DNA of 64,000 bases from Alistipes excrementigallinarum (GCA_019112825.1 DXIP01000022.1:1-64000), one strand, 5' to 3'; positions 15,131 to 23,634 are shown, numbered from the stretch's first letter. Notes: generated by a model from the sequence alone, not told the origin. Made by a program: numbers and translations.

Positions 15131-15142
15131 GAACGCGCGTTC
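15131..15142. promoter_or_regulatory. Palindrome upstream of the ECF sigma gene
   Basis: GAACGCGCGTTC is a perfect 12-bp palindrome located 25 bases before the sigma start. ECF promoters often have a GAAC -35 core, so this may be an autoregulated promoter or an operator; no clear -10 was found. Confidence 0.3.
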
Positions 15143-15465
15143 ACTTATAAGACGTCGCAAGGCGAAAAAGGACGAATCGCCGGCCGGAAAAAATTGCCGG
15201 CAGGGCCCCCACGTACCTCTGCTGCCGGTCGCTCCCTTTTCTGCTGCCTCTTATTCGTCCTCTCCGTCTCTCTGCCTCTCCGTCCTCTCCGTCCTCTCCG
15301 TCCTCTCCGCCCCTTCATCCCTCCGTCTCTCCGTCGCTCGGGGCCGCTCCCCGTCTCTTCCGCTGCTCCCTCTCCTCTGTTTTCCGATGCTTCTCTCCTC
15401 CACCCTTTGGGCCTCCGCCCTTTTGTTCCGATGCGGGCACTTGTGGCTTTGCGCCCCTATCAAGG

Positions 15466-15501
15466 AAAAGGCCCCGGAAGCCGCAGCTTCCGGGACCTTT
15501 T
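15466..15501 (-). terminator. Terminator of the bamD-recN operon
   Basis: A 16-base stem (AAAAGGTCCCGGAAGC with GCTTCCGGGGCCTTTT, one G-T pair) around CGCA lies about 115 bases after the recN stop. Its T side is TTTTCC on the minus strand. Confidence 0.7.
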
Positions 15502-15616
15502 GGATGAAGAGCCCGTGTCGGCGGGACCGCAGGCGGTCCCTTGGGGTATCTGTTGTTGGCGGCGGGAGCTTCAGTTTTCATTCTTTTCTCCCCCCCCCTC
15601 TCCGGCCGGCGGTGCG

Positions 15617-17308
15617 TCAGAAGAGCGTCTGGCTCTCGTCGCCGCGCGAGCGTGCGGGGCGCTCCGGCTGGCCGAGCAGGATGCGGGCCTGCGAGAGGGC
15701 CGCGTCGGTGATGCGGCTGCCCGAGAGCATCTTGGCGATTTCGGTCGTCCGCTCCTCGGCCGTCAGCCGCGTGATGGAGGTGCGTCCGTCGCGTTTGTAG
15801 ACCACGAAGTGGGTCTGGCCCTTCGAGGCGACCTGCGGCAGGTGGGTGATGTCGACCACCTGCATCGTCTCGGCCAGCGAGGCGATGATTTCGCCCATTG
15901 CATCGGCAATCCGTCCCGAGACGCCCGTGTCGATTTCGTCGAAGATGATGGTCGGCAGCTGCATGCGCCGCGCCAGCATCGCCTTGAGGGCCAGCATGAC
16001 GCGCGAAAGCTCACCGCCCGAGGCGATGCGCTCGACGGCCTGGGGCGTCATGGCGCGGTTGGCCGAGAAGAGGTAGGTCACCGTGTCGCGCCCCGAGGGG
16101 GTGAGCTCCTGCGTCGGCTCCAGCGCCACGCGGAAGGTCGTGTCGGGCATGCCGAGCCGCGCGAGCGTCGCACAAATCTCCTTGCCGAAGGCCGGCGAGG
16201 CCTTCTCGCGGGCCTTGTGGAGCCGCTCGGCCAGCTTCTCGGCCTGCTCCGTGGCCCGGGCGAGCTCCTCACGGCAGGCCGTGAGCTCCTCGTCGCCGTG
16301 GTCGATGGCCGCCAGACGGGCCAGGTAGCCGTCGCGGATGGTGATGAGCTCCTCGACCGTGGCGGCATGGTGCTTCTGCGTGAGCGAGTAGAGCGTGTCG
16401 AGGCGCGCGGAGAGCTGCTGCAGCCGTTCGGGGTCGGTGTCGAGCCGTTCGCTCTCGTCCGCCGCCGAGGCGTCGATGTCCTTCAGCTCCTCCAGCACAG
16501 AGCGGAGCCGGTCGGCGTAGTCGCCCGCCTGGGGGTAGTGGTCGCGCAGGCGGTTGAGTTCGCTCTCGGTATTCTTGAGTTGGGCGAGCACCCCCGTCTC
16601 GTCGTCGTCGAAACGGTTGCGCAGCGTGGTGAGCGTCTCGCCAATCTGGTCGGCATGCTCCAGCACGGCGAGCTGCTCCTCCAGCTCGGCCTGTTCGCCT
16701 TCGCGCAGGTTGGCCGCCGTGAGCTCCTCGCTCTGGAAGCGGAGCCACTCCTCGTCGCGGCGCCCCTCGGCCGCAGCCTTTTCGAGGGCGGAAAGACGGC
16801 GGCGCAGCTCGCTCTGGCGGGCGTAGGCGGCGCCGTATTCGGCCCGCAGCGCGGCGTCGTCCGCCACGGTGTCGAGCGCCGAGGTGCGGAACTCCTCCGA
16901 GGAGAGAATCAGGTTCTGGTGCTGCGAGTGGATGTCGATGAGCTGCGTGCCCAGCTCGCGCAGCTGCGTGAGCGACACGGGCATGTCGTTGACGAAGGCG
17001 CGGCTCTTGCCCGCCGGCGTGATGACGCGCGTGAGGGTGCACTGCTCCTCGTAGTCGAGCTCGTTGCGCTCGAAGAGGGGGCGCAGGTCACGGCCCGTGA
17101 GGTCGAAGAGCCCCTCGACCTTGCAGTTGCGGGTCGTATCCTTGATGGCCGCACCGTCGTTCTTGGCGCCGAGCAGCAGCCCGAGTGCGCCGAGCAGGAT
17201 GGACTTGCCGGCGCCCGTTTCGCCGGTGATGATGTTCAGATGCGGGTCCAGCTCGAGTTCGAGCTTCTCGATGAGCGCGTAGTTCTCGACCGAAAGTCGG
17301 CGTAACAT
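15617..17308 (-). CDS. recN: DNA repair protein RecN, 563 aa
   Basis: SMC-like ATPase acting early in double-strand break repair. The N-terminal half has MLRRLSVENYALIEKLELEL and Walker A GETGAGKS (about residues 31-38). A coiled-coil centre follows, and the C-terminal half has the signature IASGGELSRVMLALK and Walker B TIIFDEIDTGVSG, then ITHLPQVA. Length is normal. It follows coaBC by about 100 bases on the same strand and is the last gene of the operon. Confidence 0.97.
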   Translation of the reverse strand: MLRRLSVENYALIEKLELELDPHLNIITGETGAGKSILLGALGLLLGAKNDGAAIKDTTRNCKVEGLFDLTGRDLRPLFERNELDYEEQCTLTRVITPAGKSRAFVNDMPVSLTQLRELGTQLIDIHSQHQNLILSSEEFRTSALDTVADDAALRAEYGAAYARQSELRRRLSALEKAAAEGRRDEEWLRFQSEELTAANLREGEQAELEEQLAVLEHADQIGETLTTLRNRFDDDETGVLAQLKNTESELNRLRDHYPQAGDYADRLRSVLEELKDIDASAADESERLDTDPERLQQLSARLDTLYSLTQKHHAATVEELITIRDGYLARLAAIDHGDEELTACREELARATEQAEKLAERLHKAREKASPAFGKEICATLARLGMPDTTFRVALEPTQELTPSGRDTVTYLFSANRAMTPQAVERIASGGELSRVMLALKAMLARRMQLPTIIFDEIDTGVSGRIADAMGEIIASLAETMQVVDITHLPQVASKGQTHFVVYKRDGRTSITRLTAEERTTEIAKMLSGSRITDAALSQARILLGQPERPARSRGDESQTLF

Positions 17309-17411
17309 GGCGATTGAGGTGTTTATGACGTTTGTCGGGTCGGGCCCTGCGGGGCGAAGCCCGGGGCCCGGGGCAGCGACGGCCCCTTCGTGTGAAGGAG
17401 CCGCCCGTCTG

Positions 17412-18632
17412 TTATTTCAGCAATTTTTCGATTCGGTCGACGATGCGGCCCGCGACCTCGCGTTTGGTGAGCAGCGGCAGCGGTTCGCGTCCTGTCCGGT
17501 CGATGAAGGTCACCTTGTTGGTGTCGCCGCGGAAGCCGGCTCCGGCGTCGCGCAGCGAGTTGAGGACGATGAAGTCGAAGTGCTTGCGCGCAAGCTTTTG
17601 CTCGGCGTGCGCCTCCTCGTCGTCGGTCTCCAGCGCGAAGCCCACCAGCAGCCGCCCCTCCTTGCGGGCGCCCAGCTCGGCGGCGATGTCGTGCGTGCGG
17701 CGCAGGCGGATGACCAGCTCGCCGTCACCCTTGCGGAGCTTGGTCGCGGAGACCTGCTCGGGGGTGTAGTCGGCCACGGCGGCGCACATCACGGCTCCGT
17801 CGCATGCGTCGAAGGCCTCCGTGGCGGCGCGGTACATCTCCTCGGCCGAGAGGACGTCGACGCGCTCCACCCCTTCGGGGCAGGCGAGTGCCGTGCGGCC
17901 GCTGACGAGCGTCACGCGGGCGCCCCGCGCCGCCAGCTCGCCGGCAATGGCGTAGCCCATCTTGCCCGATGAGTGGTTCGAGATGAAGCGCACCGGGTCG
18001 ATGGCCTCGATGGTGGCTCCCGCCGTGACGAGGAAGTGCCGCCCCTCGAGGCTCTTCGCCGTGGGGGCAAGCAGCCGCGTCACCGCCTCGACGATGTGCT
18101 CCGGCTCGGCCAGACGCCCCTTGCCCGTAAGTCCGCTCGCCAACTCGCCGGCCTCGGGTTCGACGACCCGTACGCCGCGGCTGCGCAGCGTCGCGAGGTT
18201 GGCCTGCGTGGCGGGGTGGGCGAACATGTCGAGGTCCATGGCCGGGGCGACGACCACCGGGCAGCGCGCCGAGAGGTAGGTCGTCAGCAGCAGGTTGTCC
18301 GCCACGCCCGTGGCCATCTTGGCCAGCGTGTTGGCCGTAGCGGGGGCGATGAGGTAGCAGTCGGCCCACTCGCCCAGCGAGACGTGCGAGTTCCAGGCGC
18401 CGTTCTCGGGGTCGAAGAACTCGACCAGAATCGGGTTCTTCGCGAGGGTGGCCATCGTCAGCGGGGTGATGAACTGCTTGGCCAGCGGCGTCATCACCAC
18501 GCGCACCTCGGCGCCGGCCGTCTTCAATAAACGACAGAGCACAGCCGCCTTGTAGGCAGCTATGCTTCCCGTAATGCCCAGCAGTATGTGGCGCCCCTGC
18601 AGCGAGGGGCACGTCGTATGCCGTGAATCCAT
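17412..18632 (-). CDS. coaBC: Bifunctional CoaBC: phosphopantothenoylcysteine synthetase/decarboxylase, 406 aa
   Basis: Catalyses two steps of coenzyme A synthesis: coupling of phosphopantothenate with cysteine, then decarboxylation. The N-terminal FMN-binding CoaC part has ITGSIAAYKAAVLCRLLKTA, the His of NSHVSLGEW and the PXMNXXMW-like APAMDLDMF. The C-terminal CoaB part has VTAGATIEAIDPVRFISNHS followed by SGKMG and an AAVADY motif. Normal length. It starts 14 bases after the rpoZ-like gene. Confidence 0.96.
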   Translation of the reverse strand: MDSRHTTCPSLQGRHILLGITGSIAAYKAAVLCRLLKTAGAEVRVVMTPLAKQFITPLTMATLAKNPILVEFFDPENGAWNSHVSLGEWADCYLIAPATANTLAKMATGVADNLLLTTYLSARCPVVVAPAMDLDMFAHPATQANLATLRSRGVRVVEPEAGELASGLTGKGRLAEPEHIVEAVTRLLAPTAKSLEGRHFLVTAGATIEAIDPVRFISNHSSGKMGYAIAGELAARGARVTLVSGRTALACPEGVERVDVLSAEEMYRAATEAFDACDGAVMCAAVADYTPEQVSATKLRKGDGELVIRLRRTHDIAAELGARKEGRLLVGFALETDDEEAHAEQKLARKHFDFIVLNSLRDAGAGFRGDTNKVTFIDRTGREPLPLLTKREVAGRIVDRIEKLLK

Positions 18633-18646
18633 CGTCGACAGCCCGC

Positions 18647-19021
18647 TCAGGCCTCCTTCGTGGTCGGCTTCTCCTCCTTGCCGCTCTCCTTGGCCTCCTT
18701 GCCGTCCTTGCCGCCCATGCGGTAGTAGAGCTCGCCGTCGAGGAACTCCTCGGTGGCGATGATGGTCGGTTTGGGCAACCGCTCGTAATAGCGGGAGATT
18801 TCGATTTGCTCGCGGTTTTCGAACGTCTCCTCCAGAGTGGCATCCGTCGGCGAGGAGAAGTCGGCCAGCTTGCGGCTGAGCTCGTTCTTCAGCTCGGTCG
18901 AAATCTGATTGGCGCGGCGGGCGATGATGTTAATCGACTCGTAAACGTTGCCCGTTTCGCGGTCGAAGTCCACCAGTTTCCTCGTGATGGTGTTGTTGGG
19001 AATGTTTTTCTTAATCTCCAT
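18647..19021 (-). CDS. rpoZ: RNA polymerase omega/Rpb6-family subunit, 124 aa
   Basis: Small subunit that stabilises the RNA polymerase beta' subunit. This Bacteroidetes form has the core VYESINIIARRANQISTELK NE... helices near residues 26-48 followed by a charged C-terminal tail rich in Glu and Lys. It sits 2 bases after bamD and before coaBC, the conserved Bacteroidetes gene order, which supports the identification of a divergent short protein. Confidence 0.85.
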   Translation of the reverse strand: MEIKKNIPNNTITRKLVDFDRETGNVYESINIIARRANQISTELKNELSRKLADFSSPTDATLEETFENREQIEISRYYERLPKPTIIATEEFLDGELYYRMGGKDGKEAKESGKEEKPTTKEA

Positions 19022-19023
19022 GA

Positions 19024-19842
19024 CTATATGTTGTTGTCTTTCTTGTTCCGGTCCAGATAATCCTTGGCGTGCTTGGCCATGCGCTCCAGCTCGCGGATGT
19101 GCTTCGATTCGGGGAACTCCTCCTTGAAGGAGAGGTACGAGTCAAGCATCGAGAGGTAGCGGTCCGTCTGCTTCTCCTCAATCGAGTTGCTGGCGTAGCG
19201 GTAGCTTGCGTCGACAATCAGGTACATGATTTCCTCGCGGTGCGTGCTTTCGGGATACTTCTTCAGGGCGTTTTTCAGCGCGACGATGGCCGAGTTGTAC
19301 TTGCCGATTTTGTAATAGGTGTAGGCGTTCAGATAGGCCTTGTCGTGCAGCCGCTGGGTGAGCTCCTCGTTGATGCTCTTGAAGTTCTCCACCTGTTTGC
19401 TGTCGGGGTAGCGCGACATGAACTCGTTGACGGCGATGATGGCCTGGCTGGTCATCGTCTGGTCGCGTGAGGGACCCGGCGCGAGGTAGTAGTAGCAGAG
19501 GGCGAACATACCCTCGGCATCCTCGATGAAGACGCTGCGGCCGAACTTGCGGCGGAAGTCGTCAAAGAGCAGCGAGGCGGTTTCGTAGTCGCGGTTCTTG
19601 TACTTGCAGCGGGCGTTGAAGAAGGAGATGCTGTCCTCGCGCGTGGTGCCCGAGTAGTAGGGCAGCGCCCCCTCGAAGAGGGTCGAGGCGCGCGTCCACT
19701 TCTCCTTGGCGTAGTATTCGAGCGCCTTGTCGTACATGACGTCGGGCTTGCCGCTCTTGAGAATCGAGCTGACGCCGGCGCAGCCCGTGAAGAGGGTCGC
19801 CAGCAGCAGGCCGGCAGCAATGAGTGAGAGAGTGTGCTTCAT
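19024..19842 (-). CDS. bamD: Outer-membrane assembly lipoprotein BamD, 272 aa
   Basis: Periplasmic TPR lipoprotein of the BAM complex, which inserts beta-barrel proteins into the outer membrane. The signal ends in a lipobox at Cys21 (FTGC). It has five TPR-like repeats, including KALEYYAKEKWTRASTLFEG and SRYPDSKQVENFKSINEEL. Length is typical. It is the first gene of the bamD-rpoZ-coaBC-recN run and has a clear promoter. Confidence 0.94.
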   Translation of the reverse strand: MKHTLSLIAAGLLLATLFTGCAGVSSILKSGKPDVMYDKALEYYAKEKWTRASTLFEGALPYYSGTTREDSISFFNARCKYKNRDYETASLLFDDFRRKFGRSVFIEDAEGMFALCYYYLAPGPSRDQTMTSQAIIAVNEFMSRYPDSKQVENFKSINEELTQRLHDKAYLNAYTYYKIGKYNSAIVALKNALKKYPESTHREEIMYLIVDASYRYASNSIEEKQTDRYLSMLDSYLSFKEEFPESKHIRELERMAKHAKDYLDRNKKDNNI

Positions 19843-19871
19843 CGAAAGTTCGTTTACGGCGCTTTAACGCG

Positions 19872-19879
19872 CAAAGTTA
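19872..19879 (-). promoter_or_regulatory. Promoter -7 element for bamD operon
   Basis: Minus-strand TAACTTTG matches TAnnTTTG, 30 bases upstream of the bamD ATG. Confidence 0.65.
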
Positions 19880-19920
19880 CATATAAATTAACGAACCGCC
19901 AAAAAAATTATTGCCTCACG

Positions 19921-20285
19921 CATTGGGGCAGGGACTGCGGCGTGCTTCCTGGTCGGAGGGCGGGGGGTGCGGCGGGGCGGCGGGCTTCTCTTTTGGGGAG
20001 AGGCCGGGTTCGAACGGAGGCTCTGCGGGGCGGTGGTTGCTGCCGTTCCCCGGAAACGGTCCGGGAACAGGCGGTGTGTTTCTTGGTCGAAGGGGACGGG
20101 CTGCGGCGGGGCGGAGAGCCTCTCTTTCGGGGAGAGAACGGGTTCGAACGGATGCTCTGCGGGGCGGTGGTTGCTGCCGCTCCCCGGAAACGGCCCGGGT
20201 GCCGGCGGCGTGCTTCTTTGTCGGAGGGAACAGGCTGCGGCGGGGCGGCGAGCTTCTCTTTCGGGGAGGGGCCGGATTCGGACGC
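19921..20285. repeat. Tandem repeat, 134-bp unit, about 2.7 copies
   Basis: Equivalent points are at 19941, 20075 and 20209, so the period is exactly 134. Each copy contains a GTGCTTC-TGGTCGGAGG-type start, a GCGGCGGGGCGG run, CTTCTCTTT-GGGGAGAG, GGTTCGAACGGA and CCCCGGAAACGG. Copies differ at scattered bases with no net length change. Confidence 0.85.
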
Positions 20286-20317
20286 GTCACCCATCGCCTC
20301 CGCTGTTCGTTGCTATC

Positions 20318-20385
20318 ACCCGCCGCCTGCCACCACCCGCCGCCTGCCACCACTCGCCGCCTGCCATTACCCGCCGCCCGCTACC
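20318..20385. repeat. 17-bp tandem repeat, four copies
   Basis: Four adjacent copies of ACCCGCCGCCTGCCACC (20318, 20335, 20352, 20369), the last two with a few changes. Related fragments recur down to about 20720. Confidence 0.85.
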
Positions 20386-20859
20386 TCCGCCACCGTTGCT
20401 TGTCACCCCTGTCGCTGTCTGCCTTCCCGCTGCTGTCGCCTTCCCCCTGCCTGTCATTACCCGCCGCCCGCTACCTCCGCTGCTGACTGCGTCCTCACAG
20501 CCTGCGTCTCCACTGTCTGTCGCTTTTCCCCGCTTGTCATTACTACCTGCCGCCCGCCGCTACCGCCCGCCGCCTGCCTCCTTCCTCCTTCCCCTGCCTG
20601 TCATCATCCGCTGTTGCCTGCACCCCCTGCCGCTTCTCACCCGCCGCTACCGCCCGCCGCTACCGCCCGCCGCAACAGTTGCCTGCCACCCCCGCTACTC
20701 TCCGCAATCTGCCACCGCCCGCTGCCTGCCATTTCCGCCGCCATGCGCCGGCCGGGCGGACAGATGGGCTGCGGCGGCACCCCGCGTGGTCGGTCGGGGC
20801 GCGATGCGTCGCCGGCGAGAAGTTCTGCGAAATAATTTGGAAAATCGGAAAATCCTTCC

Positions 20860-20867
20860 TATCTTTG
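20860..20867 (+). promoter_or_regulatory. Promoter -7 element for greA
   Basis: TATCTTTG matches TAnnTTTG and a TTTG lies 24 bases upstream (20836-20839). The leader to the ATG is about 65 nt. Confidence 0.7.
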
Positions 20868-20937
20868 TTTCGGTTAAGTATAGGGGTTCTGGCCTTTCGA
20901 GGCCGGGATTCTTGTTTTTTATTGGATTATCATTCTT

Positions 20938-21414
20938 ATGGCAAAAGAGATTATCTATCTGACGGCGGAAGGGTACAAGAAGCTCAAGGACGAGCTCGAC
21001 CACATGCGTTCCGTCGAACGTCCGGCGATTTCGGCCGCAATTGCCGAGGCACGCGACAAGGGCGACCTTTCGGAGAATGCGGAGTACGATGCGGCGCGTG
21101 AGGCACAGGGTCTGCTCGAGATGCGGATTGCCAAGCTGGAGGATACGCTGGCCAATGCGCGCGTCATCGACGAGTCGAAAATCGACAAGAGCAAGGTGCA
21201 GATTCTGAGCAAGGTGACGCTGCTGAACCACAACAACGGCAAGCAGGTGGTCTATACGATTGTCGCCGAGCACGAGGCCAATCTGCGCGAAGGCAAACTG
21301 GCCATCGGTACGCCGATTGCCAAGGCGCTGCTCGGCCACAAGAAGGGCGACACGGTCGATGTCGTCGTTCCGGCCGGGACGATTCATTTCGAGATACTCG
21401 ACATCAGCATCTGA
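20938..21414 (+). CDS. greA: Transcription elongation factor GreA, 158 aa
   Basis: Rescues backtracked RNA polymerase by stimulating transcript cleavage. The N-terminal coiled coil starts YLTAEGYKKLKDELDHMRSV and its tip carries the acidic DKGDLSENAEYDAAREAQ motif. The C-terminal domain ends with GTPIAKALLGHKKGDTVDVV. Normal length. Monocistronic, with its own promoter and a double hairpin after the stop. Confidence 0.97.
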   Translation: MAKEIIYLTAEGYKKLKDELDHMRSVERPAISAAIAEARDKGDLSENAEYDAAREAQGLLEMRIAKLEDTLANARVIDESKIDKSKVQILSKVTLLNHNNGKQVVYTIVAEHEANLREGKLAIGTPIAKALLGHKKGDTVDVVVPAGTIHFEILDISI

Positions 21415-21475
21415 TGCCTCGCATGTAGCTCGGAACGGTTCGCCGCCGCCGCTTTCGGACCAGCCGATACATACA

Positions 21476-21529
21476 GTCTTCCCCGTGGGGAAGACTTCCT
21501 GCAGGACCGCTCTTCGGGCGGCCCTTTTT
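21476..21529 (+). terminator. Terminator of greA (two adjacent hairpins)
   Basis: GTCTTCCCC pairs with GGGGAAGAC (21476-21495). A second hairpin (21503-21524) has a TTCG-type loop and is followed by TTTTTG. Confidence 0.75.
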
Positions 21530-22083
21530 GTGTGTATAGGGGTGCAGGTGGATGAGTGCGGATGTTGGGTTGGCGGGGCGGTCGGTTGCACCCGGTACGG
21601 GGCGACGGTGTAGAGGGGCGGTTGGGTGCGGCCGGAGTATGGCGGCAGCGTTGGTGTGGGGGCGGTATCGGGACAGCCGCGTTGACGGGCGGCCGGTTCC
21701 GCACGCGTTTCTGTGCGGTCCCCTCCCGTTCTCGTTTGTAGAAAAAGAGAAGACCGCACCCCTTGGGGAATGCGGTCTTCTATATGAAACAGGGAGACGG
21801 GTGCGGAACGGTCCGAATACCTCATCGGGGCGTTTCCGCTCCCGGTGCAATTCTGTTGCCGCCCTTGTTTTGCAACTCCTCCCGGGTATTGCGGTGCTCT
21901 TTTTCGGGTACAGCCTCAGCGCTCTTTTTGGGGAGGGCTGCTTTCAGAATGGAACGGCTACTCGGCGCGTGAGGGGAGAGATGGGGACACCACACCCCAG
22001 CGCCCGCGATTCGGGGCGCTTTCGACACCTTGCGGCGCATTGTTCCGAAAGGGGAGAGGGGAGGCGCCTGCCGGCGCCCGTCG
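21530..22083. other. Gene-free spacer between greA and gcvH
   Basis: About 550 bases without a credible gene. It holds a minus-strand terminator (21742-21780) and a weaker hairpin at 21999-22020. The first half is GC-rich drifting sequence like other spacers of this window. Confidence 0.6.
21742..21780 (-). terminator. Terminator downstream of gcvH
   Basis: Minus-strand GAAGACCGCA pairs with TGCGGTCTTC, with an inner CCCC/GGGG pairing, followed by TCTTTTTC. It is about 300 bases after the gcvH stop, so gcvH may have a long 3' UTR. Confidence 0.7.
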
Positions 22084-22461
22084 CTAACCAATCAGCTCCT
22101 CGTACTGGGCGGGGGTGAGCAGCTTGTCGTACTCCTCGGGGGCCGACATGCGGACCTTGACGAGCCAGCCTTCACCGAAGGCGTCCTTGTTGACGATGGA
22201 GGGGTCGGCGTCGACGGCCTCGTTGAACTCGAGCACCTCGCCCGAGACGGGAAGGTAGGCGTCGCTGACGGTCTTCACGGCCTCAATCGAGCCGAACACC
22301 TCGCCGGCGGCGAGCGTCTCGCCTACGGTCGGCACGTCTACGAAGACGATGTCGCCCAGCTGGCTCTGTGCGAAATCCGTGATGCCGATAACGGCAACGT
22401 CACCCTCGACGCGGCACCACTCGTGGTCGTTCGAGTATTTCAGATTGGTAGGTACATTCAT
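22084..22461 (-). CDS. gcvH: Glycine cleavage system H protein, 125 aa
   Basis: Lipoyl carrier that shuttles the aminomethyl group between the P, T and L proteins. The lipoylated residue is Lys63 in the FGSIEAVKTVSDAYLPVSGE segment, and SQLGDIVFVDVPTVGE precedes it. The start at 22461 (MNVPTNLKYSNDHEW) matches the family; the frame runs 11 codons further upstream. No gcvT or gcvP is nearby. Its promoter lies 36 bases upstream. Confidence 0.96.
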   Translation of the reverse strand: MNVPTNLKYSNDHEWCRVEGDVAVIGITDFAQSQLGDIVFVDVPTVGETLAAGEVFGSIEAVKTVSDAYLPVSGEVLEFNEAVDADPSIVNKDAFGEGWLVKVRMSAPEEYDKLLTPAQYEELIG

Positions 22462-22496
22462 GGTATTACGAGCTTTGTGTTGTGAATTTTCCAATG

Positions 22497-22504
22497 CAAA
22501 TATA
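22497..22504 (-). promoter_or_regulatory. Promoter -7 element for gcvH
   Basis: Minus-strand TATATTTG matches TAnnTTTG; the predicted leader is about 29 nt. Confidence 0.65.
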
Positions 22505-22845
22505 GCAGTTATTTCGGGATGGGCAAGGGTTTTGTTATTTTTTTAACACCCTGGCCCTCCTTCGGGGCGCACATGGGGGCGGCAGCGGCCGAGCTCTTCC
22601 CTTGCGCAACGGTGCCGCACAACCGGGGCGGCGGGCTGTCGTCTCTCCTCTGCCAACGTCCGCAGCGGAGCAGTATCTCCCGGCCGGTGCATCCTGCGCT
22701 CCGGTTCGCGCATCCTCGTTCTCCTGTCCGCATTTCTCGGCCGGCGCATTCCGTTTTCCGGCTTGCCCGCTCCCGGGTTCCGGCTTGCCCGCTCCCGGGT
22801 TCCGGCCGGCGTTTCCCGGCCCCGGCCCGTGCCTTCCGGCGCGGG
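22505..22845. other. Spacer between gcvH and birA with a short tandem repeat
   Basis: About 340 bases, no gene seen. Two perfect copies of a 22-bp unit (22756-22777, 22778-22799; core CTTGCCCGCTCCCGGG) lie within GC-rich sequence. No strong terminator for birA is evident. Confidence 0.55.
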
Positions 22846-23595
22846 TCAGTGCTCCCCGGCGGGTTGCGGGTCGCGCCCCTCGATGAGGAACTCGACCTGG
22901 CGGAAGAGGTATTCGTGCAGCGTACCGTCGTCGTGGCGCAGCTGCAGCTCGCCCGTGGGTCGCACCCCCTCGACCACCGCCTGGAAGAGGGTGCCGTCGG
23001 GCAGGCGGAAGAGGTGGCGCTCCCCGAGGCGGTACATCCGCGCCCGGTAGTCGCGCTGCAGCCCCTCGCGGTCGCCCGCCTCGAGCTGTGCGTAGCGCGC
23101 CATCAGGTGGTCGATGCAGCAGCGGAGCACCTCCTCGCGGTCGAACTCCCGGCCCGCGGCCAGCGCCATCGAGGTGGGGTTGGGCAGCGACGGGTCGAAC
23201 TCCCGCTGGTTGATGTTGAGGCCGATGCCGGCGATGCTGCGGGCGAGGTTCGCTCCGCGCAGGTCGTGCTCGATGAGCATGCCCGCACACTTGCAGTCGC
23301 CTACGTAGAGGTCGTTCGTCCACTTGATGCGGGCCTCGATGCCGTAGTCGCGCATCGCGTCGACCAGAGCGAGCGCCGCCACCTCGGTGAAGAGAAATTG
23401 CTCCGGGGCGGGCAGGAACGTCGGCTCGAGGATGGCCGAGAAGGTGATGTTGAGCCCCTCGGGGCAGAGCCACGTGTGGCCGCGCTGTCCGCGGCCGGCG
23501 CTCTGCCATTCGGCCCACACCACGTCGCCGTGGCGGTAGCGTGCATCGCGGGCCTCGTCGTTGGTCGAGGTGGTCTGTCGGATGTGGTAAATCAT
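22846..23595 (-). CDS. birA: Biotin--[acetyl-CoA-carboxylase] ligase, 249 aa
   Basis: Attaches biotin to the carboxyl carrier protein. MIYHIRQTTSTNDEAR, the biotinyl-AMP loop SAGRGQRGHTWLCPEGLNIT and the catalytic KWTNDLYVGDCKCAGMLIE block are diagnostic. There is no N-terminal helix-turn-helix, so it is the monofunctional (non-repressor) type. It starts 39 bases after dapD and is probably cotranscribed with it. Confidence 0.95.
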   Translation of the reverse strand: MIYHIRQTTSTNDEARDARYRHGDVVWAEWQSAGRGQRGHTWLCPEGLNITFSAILEPTFLPAPEQFLFTEVAALALVDAMRDYGIEARIKWTNDLYVGDCKCAGMLIEHDLRGANLARSIAGIGLNINQREFDPSLPNPTSMALAAGREFDREEVLRCCIDHLMARYAQLEAGDREGLQRDYRARMYRLGERHLFRLPDGTLFQAVVEGVRPTGELQLRHDDGTLHEYLFRQVEFLIEGRDPQPAGEH

Positions 23596-23634
23596 GTGTC
23601 GTGTCGGGTTAGGGTCGTCGGACGGCGGGCGGGG

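Larger units (their letters stand above)
15107..15616. other. Spacer with C/T-rich tandem repeats between recN and the sigma gene
   Basis: About 510 bases without a credible gene. It contains the upstream region of the sigma gene, a run of near-perfect 9-base repeats (TCCGTCCTC type, about 15265-15310) and a terminator for recN. Confidence 0.6.
19880..20859. other. 1-kb gene-free spacer between bamD and greA
   Basis: No gene is supported. The first third is a 134-bp tandem repeat and the middle third is C-rich sequence with a 17-bp tandem repeat and scattered CCGCC-TGCCA motifs. Frames are open on all strands because of base composition, but none survives across the repeat (134 is not a multiple of 3). 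Confidence 0.7.

Noticed and set aside
19921..20385. Possible CRISPR array
   Set aside because: Repeats are directly adjacent with no unique spacers of constant length, and no cas gene is present.
19834..20835. Open frames of 300 or more codons across the bamD-greA spacer
   Set aside because: The 134-bp repeat shifts frame in every copy (134 is not a multiple of 3), all frames are open because of base composition, and the products are low-complexity Arg/Gly or Pro/Ser strings.
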